A stretch of DNA of 64,000 nt. Origin: Pistricoccus aurantiacus. GTDB lineage: Bacteria; Pseudomonadota; Gammaproteobacteria; Pseudomonadales; Halomonadaceae. Positions 27,419 through 35,259 of this stretch are shown in pieces. The stretch is taken from positions 310,001-374,000 of the forward strand of contig NZ_CP042382.1 of the NCBI RefSeq assembly GCF_007954585.1, given 5' to 3'. The position numbers and the translations under genes were made by a program. Position 1 is the stretch's first letter. Each line of letters opens with the position of its first letter. The notes beneath the pieces were generated by a model, which did no database searches, was not told where the DNA came from, and saw only the letters and a list, made by a program, of their open reading frames with translations.

Positions 27419-28716
27419 AATTTTCCAGTATTCGCTACGCCGCTCCCCTTTCGATACTGCTTATCGCTGGGACGACCAACGCAAACGAAGTGGAACGACC
27501 CTACGGCGCCAACCCGACGCTGCCCGAGCCGCAGCGCGGGCTGTTGCCCAGCATGACGATCCCCAAGCCGGCGCCATGGGGCGACCAGAAACCCACGGTG
27601 CCGGATGGCTATTCGATCACGGCCATCGCCACCGATCTCAAGGTACCGCGCCAGACACTGGTGCTGCCCAACGGCGATATCCTGGTGGCCGAAGGCAAAG
27701 GCGGTGGCAACGCCCCCAAACCGAGACCGAAGGATTTCATTGCCGGGGTTATCATGTCCCAAGGCACCACCTCGGTCGAGAGTGGTGACCGATTGACGCT
27801 GCTGCGCGACGGTAACGATGACGGCACCTATGAGGACCAGACGGTTTTCGCCGAAAACCTCAACGCGCCCTACGGGCTTGCCCTGGTCGATAATGATCTT
27901 TTCGTAGCCAACCAGGATGCGCTGGTGCGATTCGATTACGAGGAAGGCCAGACTCAGGCCAGCGGCCCGCCCGAGGTAGTGACGCTGCTACCATCCGAGA
28001 TCAATCACCACTGGACCAAGGCGCTCACCGCCAGCGCGGACGGACAATTTCTCTACGTCGGCATTGGTTCCAACAGCAACATCACCGAGCGCGGCATGGC
28101 GGCGGAAGTCGACCGGGCCGAAATATGGCAGATCGATGCGGAGACCGGCGCGTACAAGCCCTATGCCACCGGCCTGCGCAATCCCACGGCGCTGACCATT
28201 CAACCGGAGACAAATCAGCTTTGGGCGGTGGTGAACGAGCGCGACGAACTCGGGCCCAATCTGGTGCCCGACTACCTCACTTCCGTGCAGGAGGGCGGCT
28301 TCTACGGCTGGCCCTACAGTTACTGGGGGCAGCACGTCGATTCACGGGTACGCCCGCAGAATCCCGACAAGGTGGAATCGGCAATTTCCCCCGATTACAG
28401 CCTCGGCTCACACCGGGCACCGCTTGGCCTCGACTTCTCCACGCCCGCTGTGGGCGACGAATTCGCGGAAGGCGTATTTATCGGCGAGCACGGCAGCTGG
28501 AACCGCGCCGATCCCGTGGGTTACAAGGTGGTCTTCGTGCCTTTCAATAACGGCCAGCCTGACGGTGACCCCATCGACTTCGTGACGGGCTTTCTGACCG
28601 AGGATAGCAAAACGCGCGGCCGTCCGGTCGGCGTGACCGTCGCCCCGGACGGCGCCGTGATTATTGCCGACGACCTTTCCAACACTGTTTGGCGAGTGAC
28701 GCGGGAGGGGAATTAG
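27415..28716 (+). CDS. PQQ-dependent sugar (sorbosone-type) dehydrogenase
   Basis: A 433-residue secreted beta-propeller protein. It has an N-terminal signal peptide (SILLIAGTTNA) and the GdhB/L-sorbosone dehydrogenase layout: PRQTLVLPNGDILVAEG, LNAPYGLALVDNDLFVAN, IGSNSNITERG, ATGLRNPTALTI, GGFYGWPYSYWG and GEHGSWNRADPVGYKVVFVPF. It probably oxidises sugars or aldehydes in the periplasm with PQQ. Its ATG overlaps the stop of the DUF2231 gene. Confidence 0.87.
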   Translation: MKFSSIRYAAPLSILLIAGTTNANEVERPYGANPTLPEPQRGLLPSMTIPKPAPWGDQKPTVPDGYSITAIATDLKVPRQTLVLPNGDILVAEGKGGGNAPKPRPKDFIAGVIMSQGTTSVESGDRLTLLRDGNDDGTYEDQTVFAENLNAPYGLALVDNDLFVANQDALVRFDYEEGQTQASGPPEVVTLLPSEINHHWTKALTASADGQFLYVGIGSNSNITERGMAAEVDRAEIWQIDAETGAYKPYATGLRNPTALTIQPETNQLWAVVNERDELGPNLVPDYLTSVQEGGFYGWPYSYWGQHVDSRVRPQNPDKVESAISPDYSLGSHRAPLGLDFSTPAVGDEFAEGVFIGEHGSWNRADPVGYKVVFVPFNNGQPDGDPIDFVTGFLTEDSKTRGRPVGVTVAPDGAVIIADDLSNTVWRVTREGN

Positions 28717-28782
28717 TGAGGCGTGGAATCGAGCCGCGCCGATAAACGGCGCATAACGAAATGATCTTGCCCATCAACGGTG

Positions 28783-28802
28783 ATAAAACCGCTGCGAAGC
28801 GG
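28783..28802 (-). terminator. Rho-independent terminator after the CopG antitoxin
   Basis: Stem CCGCT/AGCGG with a 4-base loop, followed on the minus strand by TTTTATC. It lies about 30 bases beyond the antitoxin stop and would end the toxin-antitoxin transcript before the convergent dehydrogenase gene. Confidence 0.65.
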
Positions 28803-28834
28803 AGGGTTTGGCATCCGGTGCGTGATCTGGTTAG

Positions 28835-29107
28835 CTACCGATCCTCACGCAAGCGACCTTCGACATACTTGTGGAGGATGCTGGCAACAAGTGTCTGGTA
28901 GGGAATACCCTCGGCCAGCGCTTTTTTCTGCAGCCCCCGGAGATCCTTGGAAGAAAGCCTGATGTTGATGCGGGCATCTTTCTTGAACATGGCCTCGGCG
29001 TACTGTTGATGCCGCGCTTTACGATCCTTGATATCTGGCGTTCGCTGCAACTCTCCAGCATCGAACGCGTCCAGGATTTCCTGCTCGTCTTTATCCAGCC
29101 TGTTCAT
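28835..29107 (-). CDS. CopG-type antitoxin of a BrnT-like module
   Basis: A 90-residue antitoxin. Residues 1-40 are an acidic helical segment (MNRLDKDEQEILDAFDAGELQ). The C-terminal half is the ribbon-helix-helix typical of this group (DARINIRLSSKDLRGLQKKALAEGIPYQTLVASILHKYVEGRL). The ATG overlaps the toxin-gene stop as ATGA. The gene is intact although the toxin gene before it is broken. Confidence 0.85.
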   Translation of the reverse strand: MNRLDKDEQEILDAFDAGELQRTPDIKDRKARHQQYAEAMFKKDARINIRLSSKDLRGLQKKALAEGIPYQTLVASILHKYVEGRLREDR

Positions 29108-29381
29108 TTCGGACCTCCCCAATAGGTCTTGGTCGCTTTTCGACTCGAAATAATCGTTTTCAGAAAAACTTCATCCTCCGATTCTACAAAGGGCACGAGA
29201 TAGGTGTACCCCTCTATTTCAATCACATGAATCTGCTGGTCCGGATACCGTTCCTAATTCGGATGCTCAAACGTATCCAGGATATCTCCGATCGAGATAT
29301 GCAAAACTACATCCTCGAACGAGATACTCCTTTCCACTTGGAGAAGCTTGTTCTTCTCTGAACTCCATGTGTCGGTTTCAT
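29104..29381 (-). pseudogene. Decayed BrnT-like toxin gene
   Basis: One frame reads WSSEKNKLLQVERSISFEDV, then FEHPN, TAG (29254-29256), then ERYPDQQIHVIEIEGYTYLV and ends RKATKTYWGGPK-stop at 29104. Both sides of the amber codon match the toxin family, whose members usually read HPNQxRYP here, so a CAG-to-TAG change is likely. The likely ATG (29381, MKPT) is out of frame by two bases with WSSEKN; a CA duplication in ACACA would explain it. Two lesions suggest the toxin is dead. Confidence 0.8.
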
Positions 29382-29414
29382 GGTCTAAAATATAGAACCA
29401 TATGTGCTTTTTGT

Positions 29415-29491
29415 ACTCAACGTTCGGCTCATGTGCCGGTTGGAGCCGCAAATCGGCGGAAAATCGGTCGCTGTGCAGCCGTTTGTTATGT
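29415..29491 (-). repeat. attC-like integron recombination site
   Basis: On the minus strand the site begins ACATAACAAACGGCTG (R'' region) and ends GTTGAGT, which fits the GTTRRRY core. The arms pair imperfectly (CGGCT near each end). The same ACATAACAAA start occurs in the second site at 34920. It separates the BrnT-like cassette from the VapBC cassette. The length of 77 bp is within the attC range. Confidence 0.65.
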
Positions 29492-29548
29492 CCTCAATGA
29501 CATGCTAAGTTGTGTATAAAAGCAAGCAACCATACACATAGGTGCACC

Positions 29549-29743
29549 ATGAGAACAAACATTGTCATTGACGACCAGTTAATGGCCGAAGCCCTCAAAG
29601 TCTCCGGTTACGAAACCAAAAAGGAGGCCGTTGAGCAAGGCCTCAAACTTCTAGTCCAGCTTTGCAAACAGCAGGAAATTCGGAAGTTACGCGGCAAGAT
29701 CAAGTGGGAAGGCGACCTAAGTGAAATGAGGGGTGCCGAATGA
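29549..29743 (+). CDS. vapB: VapB-type antitoxin
   Basis: A 64-residue antitoxin of the VapB/DUF2191 type: MRTNIVIDDQLMAEALKVSG, then YETKKEAVEQGLKLLVQL and a short C-terminal toxin-binding tail ending LSEMRGAE. The start has AGGTG upstream. The stop overlaps vapC as ATGA. The gene runs opposite to the presumed integron reading direction, as toxin-antitoxin cassettes with their own promoter can. Confidence 0.88.
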   Translation: MRTNIVIDDQLMAEALKVSGYETKKEAVEQGLKLLVQLCKQQEIRKLRGKIKWEGDLSEMRGAE

Positions 29744-30150
29744 TTCTGGTGGATACCAGCGTCTGGATCGACTATTTCAATGGAGTCGAAAACCCACAAA
29801 CTGATCTGCTGGACGTCTCGATCAGCCATGGTTCGGTTGCTATCGGCGACCTTATATTCCTGGAAATCCTGCAAGGCATCCGCAACGACAAACAATATCG
29901 CCAAACTAAACAAAGCCTGCTCACATTAGATCAACATGAAATGTTTGGCAAAGAAATGTCAACTAAGTGCGCCGACAACTACCGGGCACTACGGAAAAAA
30001 GGCATCACGATCAGAAAAACTGCCGACGTGATCATCGCGACGTTTTGCATAGAAAAACAGCTACCCTTACTGTTTCTGGATCGCGACTTTTCGCCTTTTG
30101 TTGACCACCTTGGGCTTCAGCCTGCCCTACGAAAAAATAACAGGTATTAG
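29740..30150 (+). CDS. vapC: VapC PIN-domain ribonuclease toxin
   Basis: A 136-residue PIN-domain toxin with the acidic active-site set: Asp in MILVDTSVWIDYF, Glu in IFLEILQGI, Asp in KTADVIIATFC and Asp in LLFLDRDFSPF. It likely cleaves tRNA or rRNA, as characterised VapC proteins do. The last codons and the stop (NRY-TAG) come from the attI-like sequence that borders the cassette. Confidence 0.9.
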   Translation: MILVDTSVWIDYFNGVENPQTDLLDVSISHGSVAIGDLIFLEILQGIRNDKQYRQTKQSLLTLDQHEMFGKEMSTKCADNYRALRKKGITIRKTADVIIATFCIEKQLPLLFLDRDFSPFVDHLGLQPALRKNNRY

Positions 30151-30151
30151 A
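30137..30151. repeat. attI-like 15-bp repeat, copy A
   Basis: ATAACAGGTATTAGA is identical to 36448-36462. Both copies sit at the boundary between cassette genes on the left and an intI fragment on the right. On the minus strand each contains ACCTG/TTAT, a possible G/TT crossover point. I infer it is the inner part of an ancestral attI site. Confidence 0.6.
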
Positions 30152-30175
30152 GGAACGCACTGATGTTGAATGAAT

Positions 30176-30274
30176 TTTCTGGAATATCTTGCAGTGGAGC
30201 GCCGTGTGGCGGCGGCCACACAGAACCAGGCGCTGAACGTCCTCGTCTTCCTGTATCGCCACATCCTTGAGCAG
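30176..30274 (+). pseudogene. intI: Integron integrase fragment A
   Basis: The frame encodes FLEYLAVERRVAAATQNQAL then NVLVFLYRHILEQ. This matches the core-binding part of IntI tyrosine recombinases (roughly residues 63-95). The ends before and after are missing, and the catalytic domain is absent. The shared stretch is about 86% identical by eye over some 59 bases to fragment B, so these are two different integrase copies. Confidence 0.8.
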
Positions 30275-30372
30275 TCTCAGGGGATATTGGGGAGCTGGTG
30301 CCGTCATGACCTATCCCTATCGTCACCTCACGGCTGCAGACGTCTCAGACGCCCACCGGCCAGTCTCTCCTG

Positions 30373-30939
30373 CTACTCGGGCTTGCGCGCCAGCATGGTG
30401 GCAAACTGCAGCCGCGCGCCGTTGTGCATCGTGCCAACATCTTCGTTGTACTTGATCAGCTCCCAGCCACCGTAAGCCTCACGCAACTGTCCTGCTCCAA
30501 GGGTGAAGGGGAAGCCAACCGGGCAAGGGTGCTCGTCGGTGTTCATGGCACAGACAATCGTGTTGTAGCCGCCAGGCAGAGTGTGCTCCTGCATGTCGGC
30601 AATCACCGCTTCAACACGGCCTGGGTCGAGAAACATCAGGGTGACGGTACAGACAATCCATCCATACTCGCTGCTCAGCCCTGCGCTATTGATGTCGTAC
30701 ACCTGTGGCTTGATGTTATCGATTCCCTCCCGGTTCACGATCTGCTGCAGCATGTCGATAGCCGCAGAATTGTTGTCTACCGCGGTTACATCAAAGCCCT
30801 GCTGGCTCAGGTACAGAGCATTGCGCCCGTTGGAGCAGCCCATGTCCAGAACGCTGCACGGCGCCACCACCCGGCATGCCTCAATCACTTCGCTATGTGC
30901 GGGATTCAAGCCATAGCGGCTATTCAGATCAGTTGACAT
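30373..30939 (-). CDS. tehB: Tellurite methyltransferase TehB-like
   Basis: A 188-residue SAM methyltransferase aligning along its length with E. coli TehB: AHSEVIEACRVV, SVLDMGCSNGRNALYLSQQGFDV, VCTVTLMFLDPG, LPGGYNTIVCAMNTDEHPCPVGFPF and EDVGTMHNGARLQFATMLARK. It may detoxify tellurite or similar oxyanions. AAGGGG precedes the ATG. It lies between the two integron relics but has no recognisable attC of its own. Confidence 0.88.
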   Translation of the reverse strand: MSTDLNSRYGLNPAHSEVIEACRVVAPCSVLDMGCSNGRNALYLSQQGFDVTAVDNNSAAIDMLQQIVNREGIDNIKPQVYDINSAGLSSEYGWIVCTVTLMFLDPGRVEAVIADMQEHTLPGGYNTIVCAMNTDEHPCPVGFPFTLGAGQLREAYGGWELIKYNEDVGTMHNGARLQFATMLARKPE

Positions 30940-31051
30940 CGTATCGCCCCTTGCTTCTGCATAATATGCATATACTTTACTACTTTATTGGCGCGGCGTA
31001 ATAACACTAGCCATAAATTCCGAGGCTCGACTCATCATCCGCCGCCATCGG

Positions 31052-31735
31052 CTAGAACCTTGGGTTGATACTCAACGACAGCATGGCCGAGAGCTGACAC
31101 AGCGGCCTTCCTGACGCCTGCTGCAATGCATTGAAGGCATCCTGTATACGCTGCCTGTCACGCTGACTCGTCGGCGTCTGGTCAATCACCCCGGCGGCCA
31201 CCAGGCGTGCCACCACATCGCTGGTCAGCAGAAAGGTATCCTTGCCGACAAGTCGCAAGAAGCCGGCAGCGGAGCGCCCGCCCAGCCGAGCGCCACGCTT
31301 GGCCAATAAATGCCACAGACCGATGATGTCGGCACTCGGCCAGTTGGCAATGAACTCGCCAAAGCTTGTGCCCTGCTCTTGGCGAATATCCAGGATGAAC
31401 TGGGCATTCCTGGGAATGGTCTGCAGCTTAGTGCGGTGACGGATAATGCGGTCATTGTTCATGTAGCCGTCGATCTGTTCCGGGCTGAGCAACACGAGCT
31501 TCTCCGGGTCAAACCCCCAGAAGGCCTCCTCGAAGGCGGGCCACCTGGCATCGACCACCGAGTGTGTCATGCCGGCCCGAAATACCCGCTGGCTCATGGC
31601 GGAAAGGTAGCGATCGTCTCCCAGCTGCTTCAGCTCGTCAGGCGTCAGCGACCTGGGCAGGAAGGCCTCCATGGCGTCGTCAGACTCGAAACGATTGCGA
31701 ACCCTGTCATGGAGCCAGCGGTAATCCAGTGTCAT
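31052..31735 (-). CDS. DNA-3-methyladenine glycosylase I family protein
   Basis: A 227-residue base-excision repair glycosylase of the Tag type. Matching segments are FRAGMTHSVVDARWPAFEEAFWGFDP, MNNDRIIRHRTKLQTIPRNAQFILDI and the helix-hairpin-helix-like ADIIGLWHLLAKRGARLGGRSAAGFLRLVGKDTFLL. It would excise alkylated adenine. GAGGTAGAC precedes the ATG. Confidence 0.82.
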   Translation of the reverse strand: MTLDYRWLHDRVRNRFESDDAMEAFLPRSLTPDELKQLGDDRYLSAMSQRVFRAGMTHSVVDARWPAFEEAFWGFDPEKLVLLSPEQIDGYMNNDRIIRHRTKLQTIPRNAQFILDIRQEQGTSFGEFIANWPSADIIGLWHLLAKRGARLGGRSAAGFLRLVGKDTFLLTSDVVARLVAAGVIDQTPTSQRDRQRIQDAFNALQQASGRPLCQLSAMLSLSINPRF

Positions 31736-31837
31736 GTCTACCTCGCTCTACTTGTGCCGTCGTTGACTCTTGCTGGCGGCGCTATATTCTCGACCATTAT
31801 CTCCAATCGCTATCTTTGCTCCACCGCCAGGTTCGCC

Positions 31838-32845
31838 ATGATCCATATCGACAACGAAGGCATTACCGACCCACATGTCAACCTAGCCATCGAGGAGTAC
31901 TGCATCCGCCACCTGCCCGCGGGCGAGGACTACCTGCTGTTCTACATCAACGCGCCGTCGATCATCATCGGCCGCAACCAGAACACCCTGGAAGAGATTC
32001 ATCAGGCGTATATCGACGAGCACGGCATTCACGTCGTGCGACGCATCTCCGGCGGCGGCGCGGTGTATCACGACCACGGCAACCTCAACTTCAGCTTTCT
32101 GACCGACTTTTCCAAGGACAAGCTGAACAACTTCAAGCAGTTTGCCACTCCCATCATCAAGGTGCTCAACGCCATGGGCGTGTCAGCCGAGATGAAGGGC
32201 CGCAACGACATTGTGGTAGGCGACAAAAAGGTCTCCGGCAACGCCCAGTTCTCATCCACCAAGCGCATGTTCAACCACGGCACCCTGCTGCTGGACTGCG
32301 ATCTTGATCAGGTCACCAAGGCGCTTGACGTGAAGATGACCAAAATCAAATCCAAGGGCCACAAGTCTTCCCGGGCGCGAGTTGCCAACATCGCCGAGTT
32401 TCTGGAGGCACCACTCTCTACCGAGGCGTTCAAGGAGAAAATACTGGCAAGCCTTTTCCCTGATGGTGCCGAGCGCAAAACCTACCGCCTGACTGCCAAG
32501 GACTGGAACAGCATCAACGCGCTGGTCGAGGAAAAATACCGCCAGTGGGACTGGAACTACGGCCACTCGCCGGACTTTGACATCCAGCGCACCCGACACT
32601 TTGCCGCGGGAATTATCGATTTTCGTCTCAAGGTAAAGCGCGGCGGCGCCATCGAAAACGTCAAGATCTACGGCGACTTCTTCGGCCAGCGCCCGGTCAG
32701 CGAGATACAAAACGCTCTAATTGGCGTGCGCTACGACAAGCGCGCCATCGAAGGCGCGCTGGAAGGCATCGACCTCTACCCCTACTTTGGCGAAGTGGAC
32801 CGCGCCGAGTTTATCGACCTGATCTACGGGCCGGATGAGCAATAG
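31838..32845 (+). CDS. lplA: Lipoate-protein ligase A
   Basis: A 335-residue ligase that activates lipoate with ATP and attaches it to E2 and GcvH lysines. Motifs include NLAIEEYCIRH, SIIIGRNQNTLEEI, VVRRISGGGAVYHDHGNLNFSFL, GRNDIVVGDKKVSGNAQ and a C-terminal lipoate-ligase domain (GGAIENVKIYGDFFG). ATG 31838 begins the conserved MIHIDNEGITDPHVNLAIEE. It is divergent from the glycosylase gene. Confidence 0.92.
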   Translation: MIHIDNEGITDPHVNLAIEEYCIRHLPAGEDYLLFYINAPSIIIGRNQNTLEEIHQAYIDEHGIHVVRRISGGGAVYHDHGNLNFSFLTDFSKDKLNNFKQFATPIIKVLNAMGVSAEMKGRNDIVVGDKKVSGNAQFSSTKRMFNHGTLLLDCDLDQVTKALDVKMTKIKSKGHKSSRARVANIAEFLEAPLSTEAFKEKILASLFPDGAERKTYRLTAKDWNSINALVEEKYRQWDWNYGHSPDFDIQRTRHFAAGIIDFRLKVKRGGAIENVKIYGDFFGQRPVSEIQNALIGVRYDKRAIEGALEGIDLYPYFGEVDRAEFIDLIYGPDEQ

Positions 32846-32988
32846 CTTTCCGACCTTACTCATTTTCGGCAACTTGATTGATTTTAGGCAAGATAAGTTT
32901 TTCGCCAGCACTTTAATCGTATCTGGCCAATTCTTTCATTTATGTTAGCAAGCACTTATTTAATTTTTCTTAATTGAGGCTGCTTAAC

Positions 32989-34827
32989 GAGCCTGTAGAA
33001 AAACCCTTCTCAGAGCCTGATCTACAGCCGCTTTGTTGTTTTTACATTACTTGCGATTAACCCGCGCAAATTGGTTAATTTCACGACAACATCGGACGTT
33101 ATCGATATTCAGCCCCAAATGTCGCTCATTTAGCCCTCTGAGGGCCGTTTCTGGCTGTATCATAGCCCAGCATCATGCCGCGAACTGCCCGTAATTCGCC
33201 AGCTTCTCAATATTGTGAACCAGGCAATACAACTGCCACTGGCCCTGCACCTTCTTTTTGCCTCGCAGGTTGAAGCGATTCAGGCGTTTGTTGCTGCCGA
33301 TGTTGCCGAACACGGGTTCCACCACCGACATTCGATGGCTGTAGGTCTCCTTGCCTTGCCGGCTGTCCACCCGATGCTTCATCCAGTCGGTATAGATCGG
33401 GCCTCGCCTGATTTCCAGGGTATAAGAGACCTGTCGTCCTTTACCTTTGCGGTGATCCGCCGAACTGGGGTTTTGCATACACTGGTGCTTCTTGGGGCAA
33501 TGGCGACACTGCAACAATCGCCCTTGGAAGTGGGCTCTTGGTACGCCATTTTGGTCGTTCCGGGTGCCTTCGTAATGCAAGGATTCTCCAGCAGGGCAAA
33601 CACAGGCCATCGCGACAGGGTCGAACTGGAACTCGCTCGCCGGAATCACCTGTTTCCAGCCGGTTTTCGGTGGGTTCTGGTGGCGTTTTCCGTACTTGCC
33701 TTTCTGGCCGGCGAACTTGGGATCACGACTGCGGAAGCGGTTGTCCGGGATGTAGCCGTTGATCTGGTGTTCGTACAGGTACTGCATGTTGGTTTCGTTG
33801 GCGAAGCCGGTGTCGGCCGTGACAACCGCGCCGGTTTGGTAGATGTTGTCGGCGATGCCCAGCTTTTTATAGCGCTGCTGAACCGTCTCCAGTACCGGCT
33901 TTAACGTGTGGTGTTCCTGGCCTTCGCCGAAGGCTTGGGCATCGATGATGATCTGGTGTTTCTTGTCCACCGTGGCTACACCGTTATAGCCCTGGATCGT
34001 GCCCTTGCTGGTGGTCATCTTGCCGCTTTCGTTATCGGTGATGTTGCTTTTCACTTCCTTGCGTCGTTTCCCTTGGCCCATCCTTGGGCTGCTCGTCTTT
34101 AGGAAGCGGTCTACCTTGGTCATCGCTTCTTCCAGCGACAGAATGGTTTTGGCGCGGCGAATATCCCGATCCAGTTCCGCTTCGGTTTCGGCCTCATCCC
34201 GGGCGTAGTGTTCGGTCAGATGATGACGAATCAGCCGTTTCAGTTTGTCGCGCTTTTCACTCAGCTCTTTAAAGGTGCCCGACCATTCCTTCGCCGCGTC
34301 TGACGATATTTTACAGCCGTCGATAGCAAACAGCGCGTTACCCAGAAGACCCTGTTCATGACACACCAACAGTATCTGTTCGAACAGTTCTTCAATCTCA
34401 TCGGCGTGCTGACTGACAAACTTGGCCAAGGTGGTGAAGTGCGGCACGGTATCGCAGGACAGCGCCTTGAAAATGATATTGGTCTCGCAACACCACTGGA
34501 TCTCGCGACTGGAGGTGATGCCTTTGGAGTAGGCGAACAGAATGATCTTCAGCAAGATGGCCGGATCGTAGGCCAGGCGGCCGGTGTCGTCGTTGCGGTA
34601 CTTGGGGTGGAACACCGACAGATCCAGCTTGTGCTCTATGAGGTAATGAACGGCGTGTTCAAAGGTACCGGGCTGGAGCTGTTCCTGATAATTGATCACG
34701 ACCATCGCGTCCTGGTCGTAGTTGTAGGGCCTGAAACGGGGTTTGGCTTTCGTCATCCGACTACTCCTCGTCTTTGTGCCCGATTTTACCAAACCAGCGC
34801 CGGAAATTTGAGTTTTTCTACAGCCTC
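32989..34827 (-). mobile_element. IS1182-family insertion sequence, about 1.84 kb
   Basis: Ends GAGCCTGTAGAAAAACCC (from 32989) and, read inward from 34827, GAGGCTGTAGAAAAACTC are inverted repeats with two mismatches over 18 bp. AAC is present on both sides (32986-32988, 34828-34830). The single transposase gene looks intact. Exact ends are uncertain by a few bases. Confidence 0.85.
33173..34792 (-). CDS. IS1182-family transposase
   Basis: A 539-residue transposase. Family segments include DLSVFHPKYRNDDTGRLAYDPAILLKIILFAYSKG, NALFAIDGCKISSDAAKEWSG, GYNGVATVDKKHQIIIDAQAFGEGQEH, TADTGFANETNMQYLYE and RMSVVEPVFGNIGSNKRLNRF. The zinc-binding-like CRHCPKKHQCMQN is also present. No disruption is visible. 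Confidence 0.92.
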   Translation of the reverse strand: MVKSGTKTRSSRMTKAKPRFRPYNYDQDAMVVINYQEQLQPGTFEHAVHYLIEHKLDLSVFHPKYRNDDTGRLAYDPAILLKIILFAYSKGITSSREIQWCCETNIIFKALSCDTVPHFTTLAKFVSQHADEIEELFEQILLVCHEQGLLGNALFAIDGCKISSDAAKEWSGTFKELSEKRDKLKRLIRHHLTEHYARDEAETEAELDRDIRRAKTILSLEEAMTKVDRFLKTSSPRMGQGKRRKEVKSNITDNESGKMTTSKGTIQGYNGVATVDKKHQIIIDAQAFGEGQEHHTLKPVLETVQQRYKKLGIADNIYQTGAVVTADTGFANETNMQYLYEHQINGYIPDNRFRSRDPKFAGQKGKYGKRHQNPPKTGWKQVIPASEFQFDPVAMACVCPAGESLHYEGTRNDQNGVPRAHFQGRLLQCRHCPKKHQCMQNPSSADHRKGKGRQVSYTLEIRRGPIYTDWMKHRVDSRQGKETYSHRMSVVEPVFGNIGSNKRLNRFNLRGKKKVQGQWQLYCLVHNIEKLANYGQFAA

Positions 34828-34920
34828 AACGCCGCATTAAGGTGTGAGCGACGCTTGGCTATACTTGAGCGAAGCGAAACTGCCAAGCGTTGCGAATCAC
34901 TCTTAAATGCTTTGTTATGT

Positions 34921-35259
34921 TTATTTGCACACTGAAGAAATATCTTCTATCGCAGCAATAATTTCACATAAGTTTTTGCCATTGTATGGTGACAAATGTT
35001 TGGCCGATGCTTTTTCAATAAAATTAACTTCTGACTCTTCAGACTTTGAAAGCATAGTAACTGACACTTTATCAACTCTTGCTAACAAGTTTTTCTTCAA
35101 TGAGATAGCTACTTTGCACGATTTAAAGCTATTCGAATTTTGTACTATTAAAATATCTATATCGTTGAAGTTTGATTCGCCTTTGAAATAGGAGCCGAAA
35201 CCATAGACATCCGCTAAACGCTCAAGACCAGCCATATTCTTTAAACTTATCTTTTTCAT
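34921..35259 (-). CDS. Minimal nucleotidyltransferase (cassette gene)
   Basis: A 112-residue protein of the pol-beta-like nucleotidyltransferase fold. The active-site signature is GFGSYFKGESNFNDIDILIV (Gly22-Ser23, Asp33 and Asp35). The rest is lysine- and serine-rich, without a recognisable partner domain. It overlaps the preceding gene by 38 bases; an internal ATG at 35235 (MAGLERL) is an alternative start with a smaller overlap. The attC-like site begins right after its stop. Base composition is much more AT-rich than the host. The function is unknown; defence or toxin-antitoxin roles are possible. Confidence 0.75.
   Translation of the reverse strand: MKKISLKNMAGLERLADVYGFGSYFKGESNFNDIDILIVQNSNSFKSCKVAISLKKNLLARVDKVSVTMLSKSEESEVNFIEKASAKHLSPYNGKNLCEIIAAIEDISSVCK

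Larger units (their letters stand above)
32982..34920 (-). repeat. attC-like site split by IS1182
   Basis: Removing the IS joins GCTTAAC (32982-32988) to 34831-34920 and gives a long imperfect palindrome. On the minus strand it starts ACATAACAAAGCATTTAAGA and ends with core GTTAAGC, an exact GTTRRRY match. The inner stem pairs GACGCTTGGC with GCCAAGCGTTG, and the outer stem pairs GCATTAAGGTG with its partner near 34905. The site starts directly after the stop codon of the nucleotidyltransferase gene, as in integron cassettes. Confidence 0.75.

Noticed and set aside
28754-28837. A third attC-like site left of the antitoxin (GCATAAC ... GGTTAGCT)
   Set aside because: The arms pair poorly, the GTTRRRY core is imperfect in both directions, and a terminator hairpin explains part of the symmetry.
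30960-30980. LexA-like sequence near AATATGCATATAC upstream of tehB
   Set aside because: It lacks the CTG-N10-CAG core; only the AT-rich middle resembles the intI box.
30373-32845. tehB, the glycosylase gene and lplA as integron cassettes
   Set aside because: Base composition is host-like, no attC lies between them, and lplA is a normal chromosomal gene. They may simply lie between two relics.
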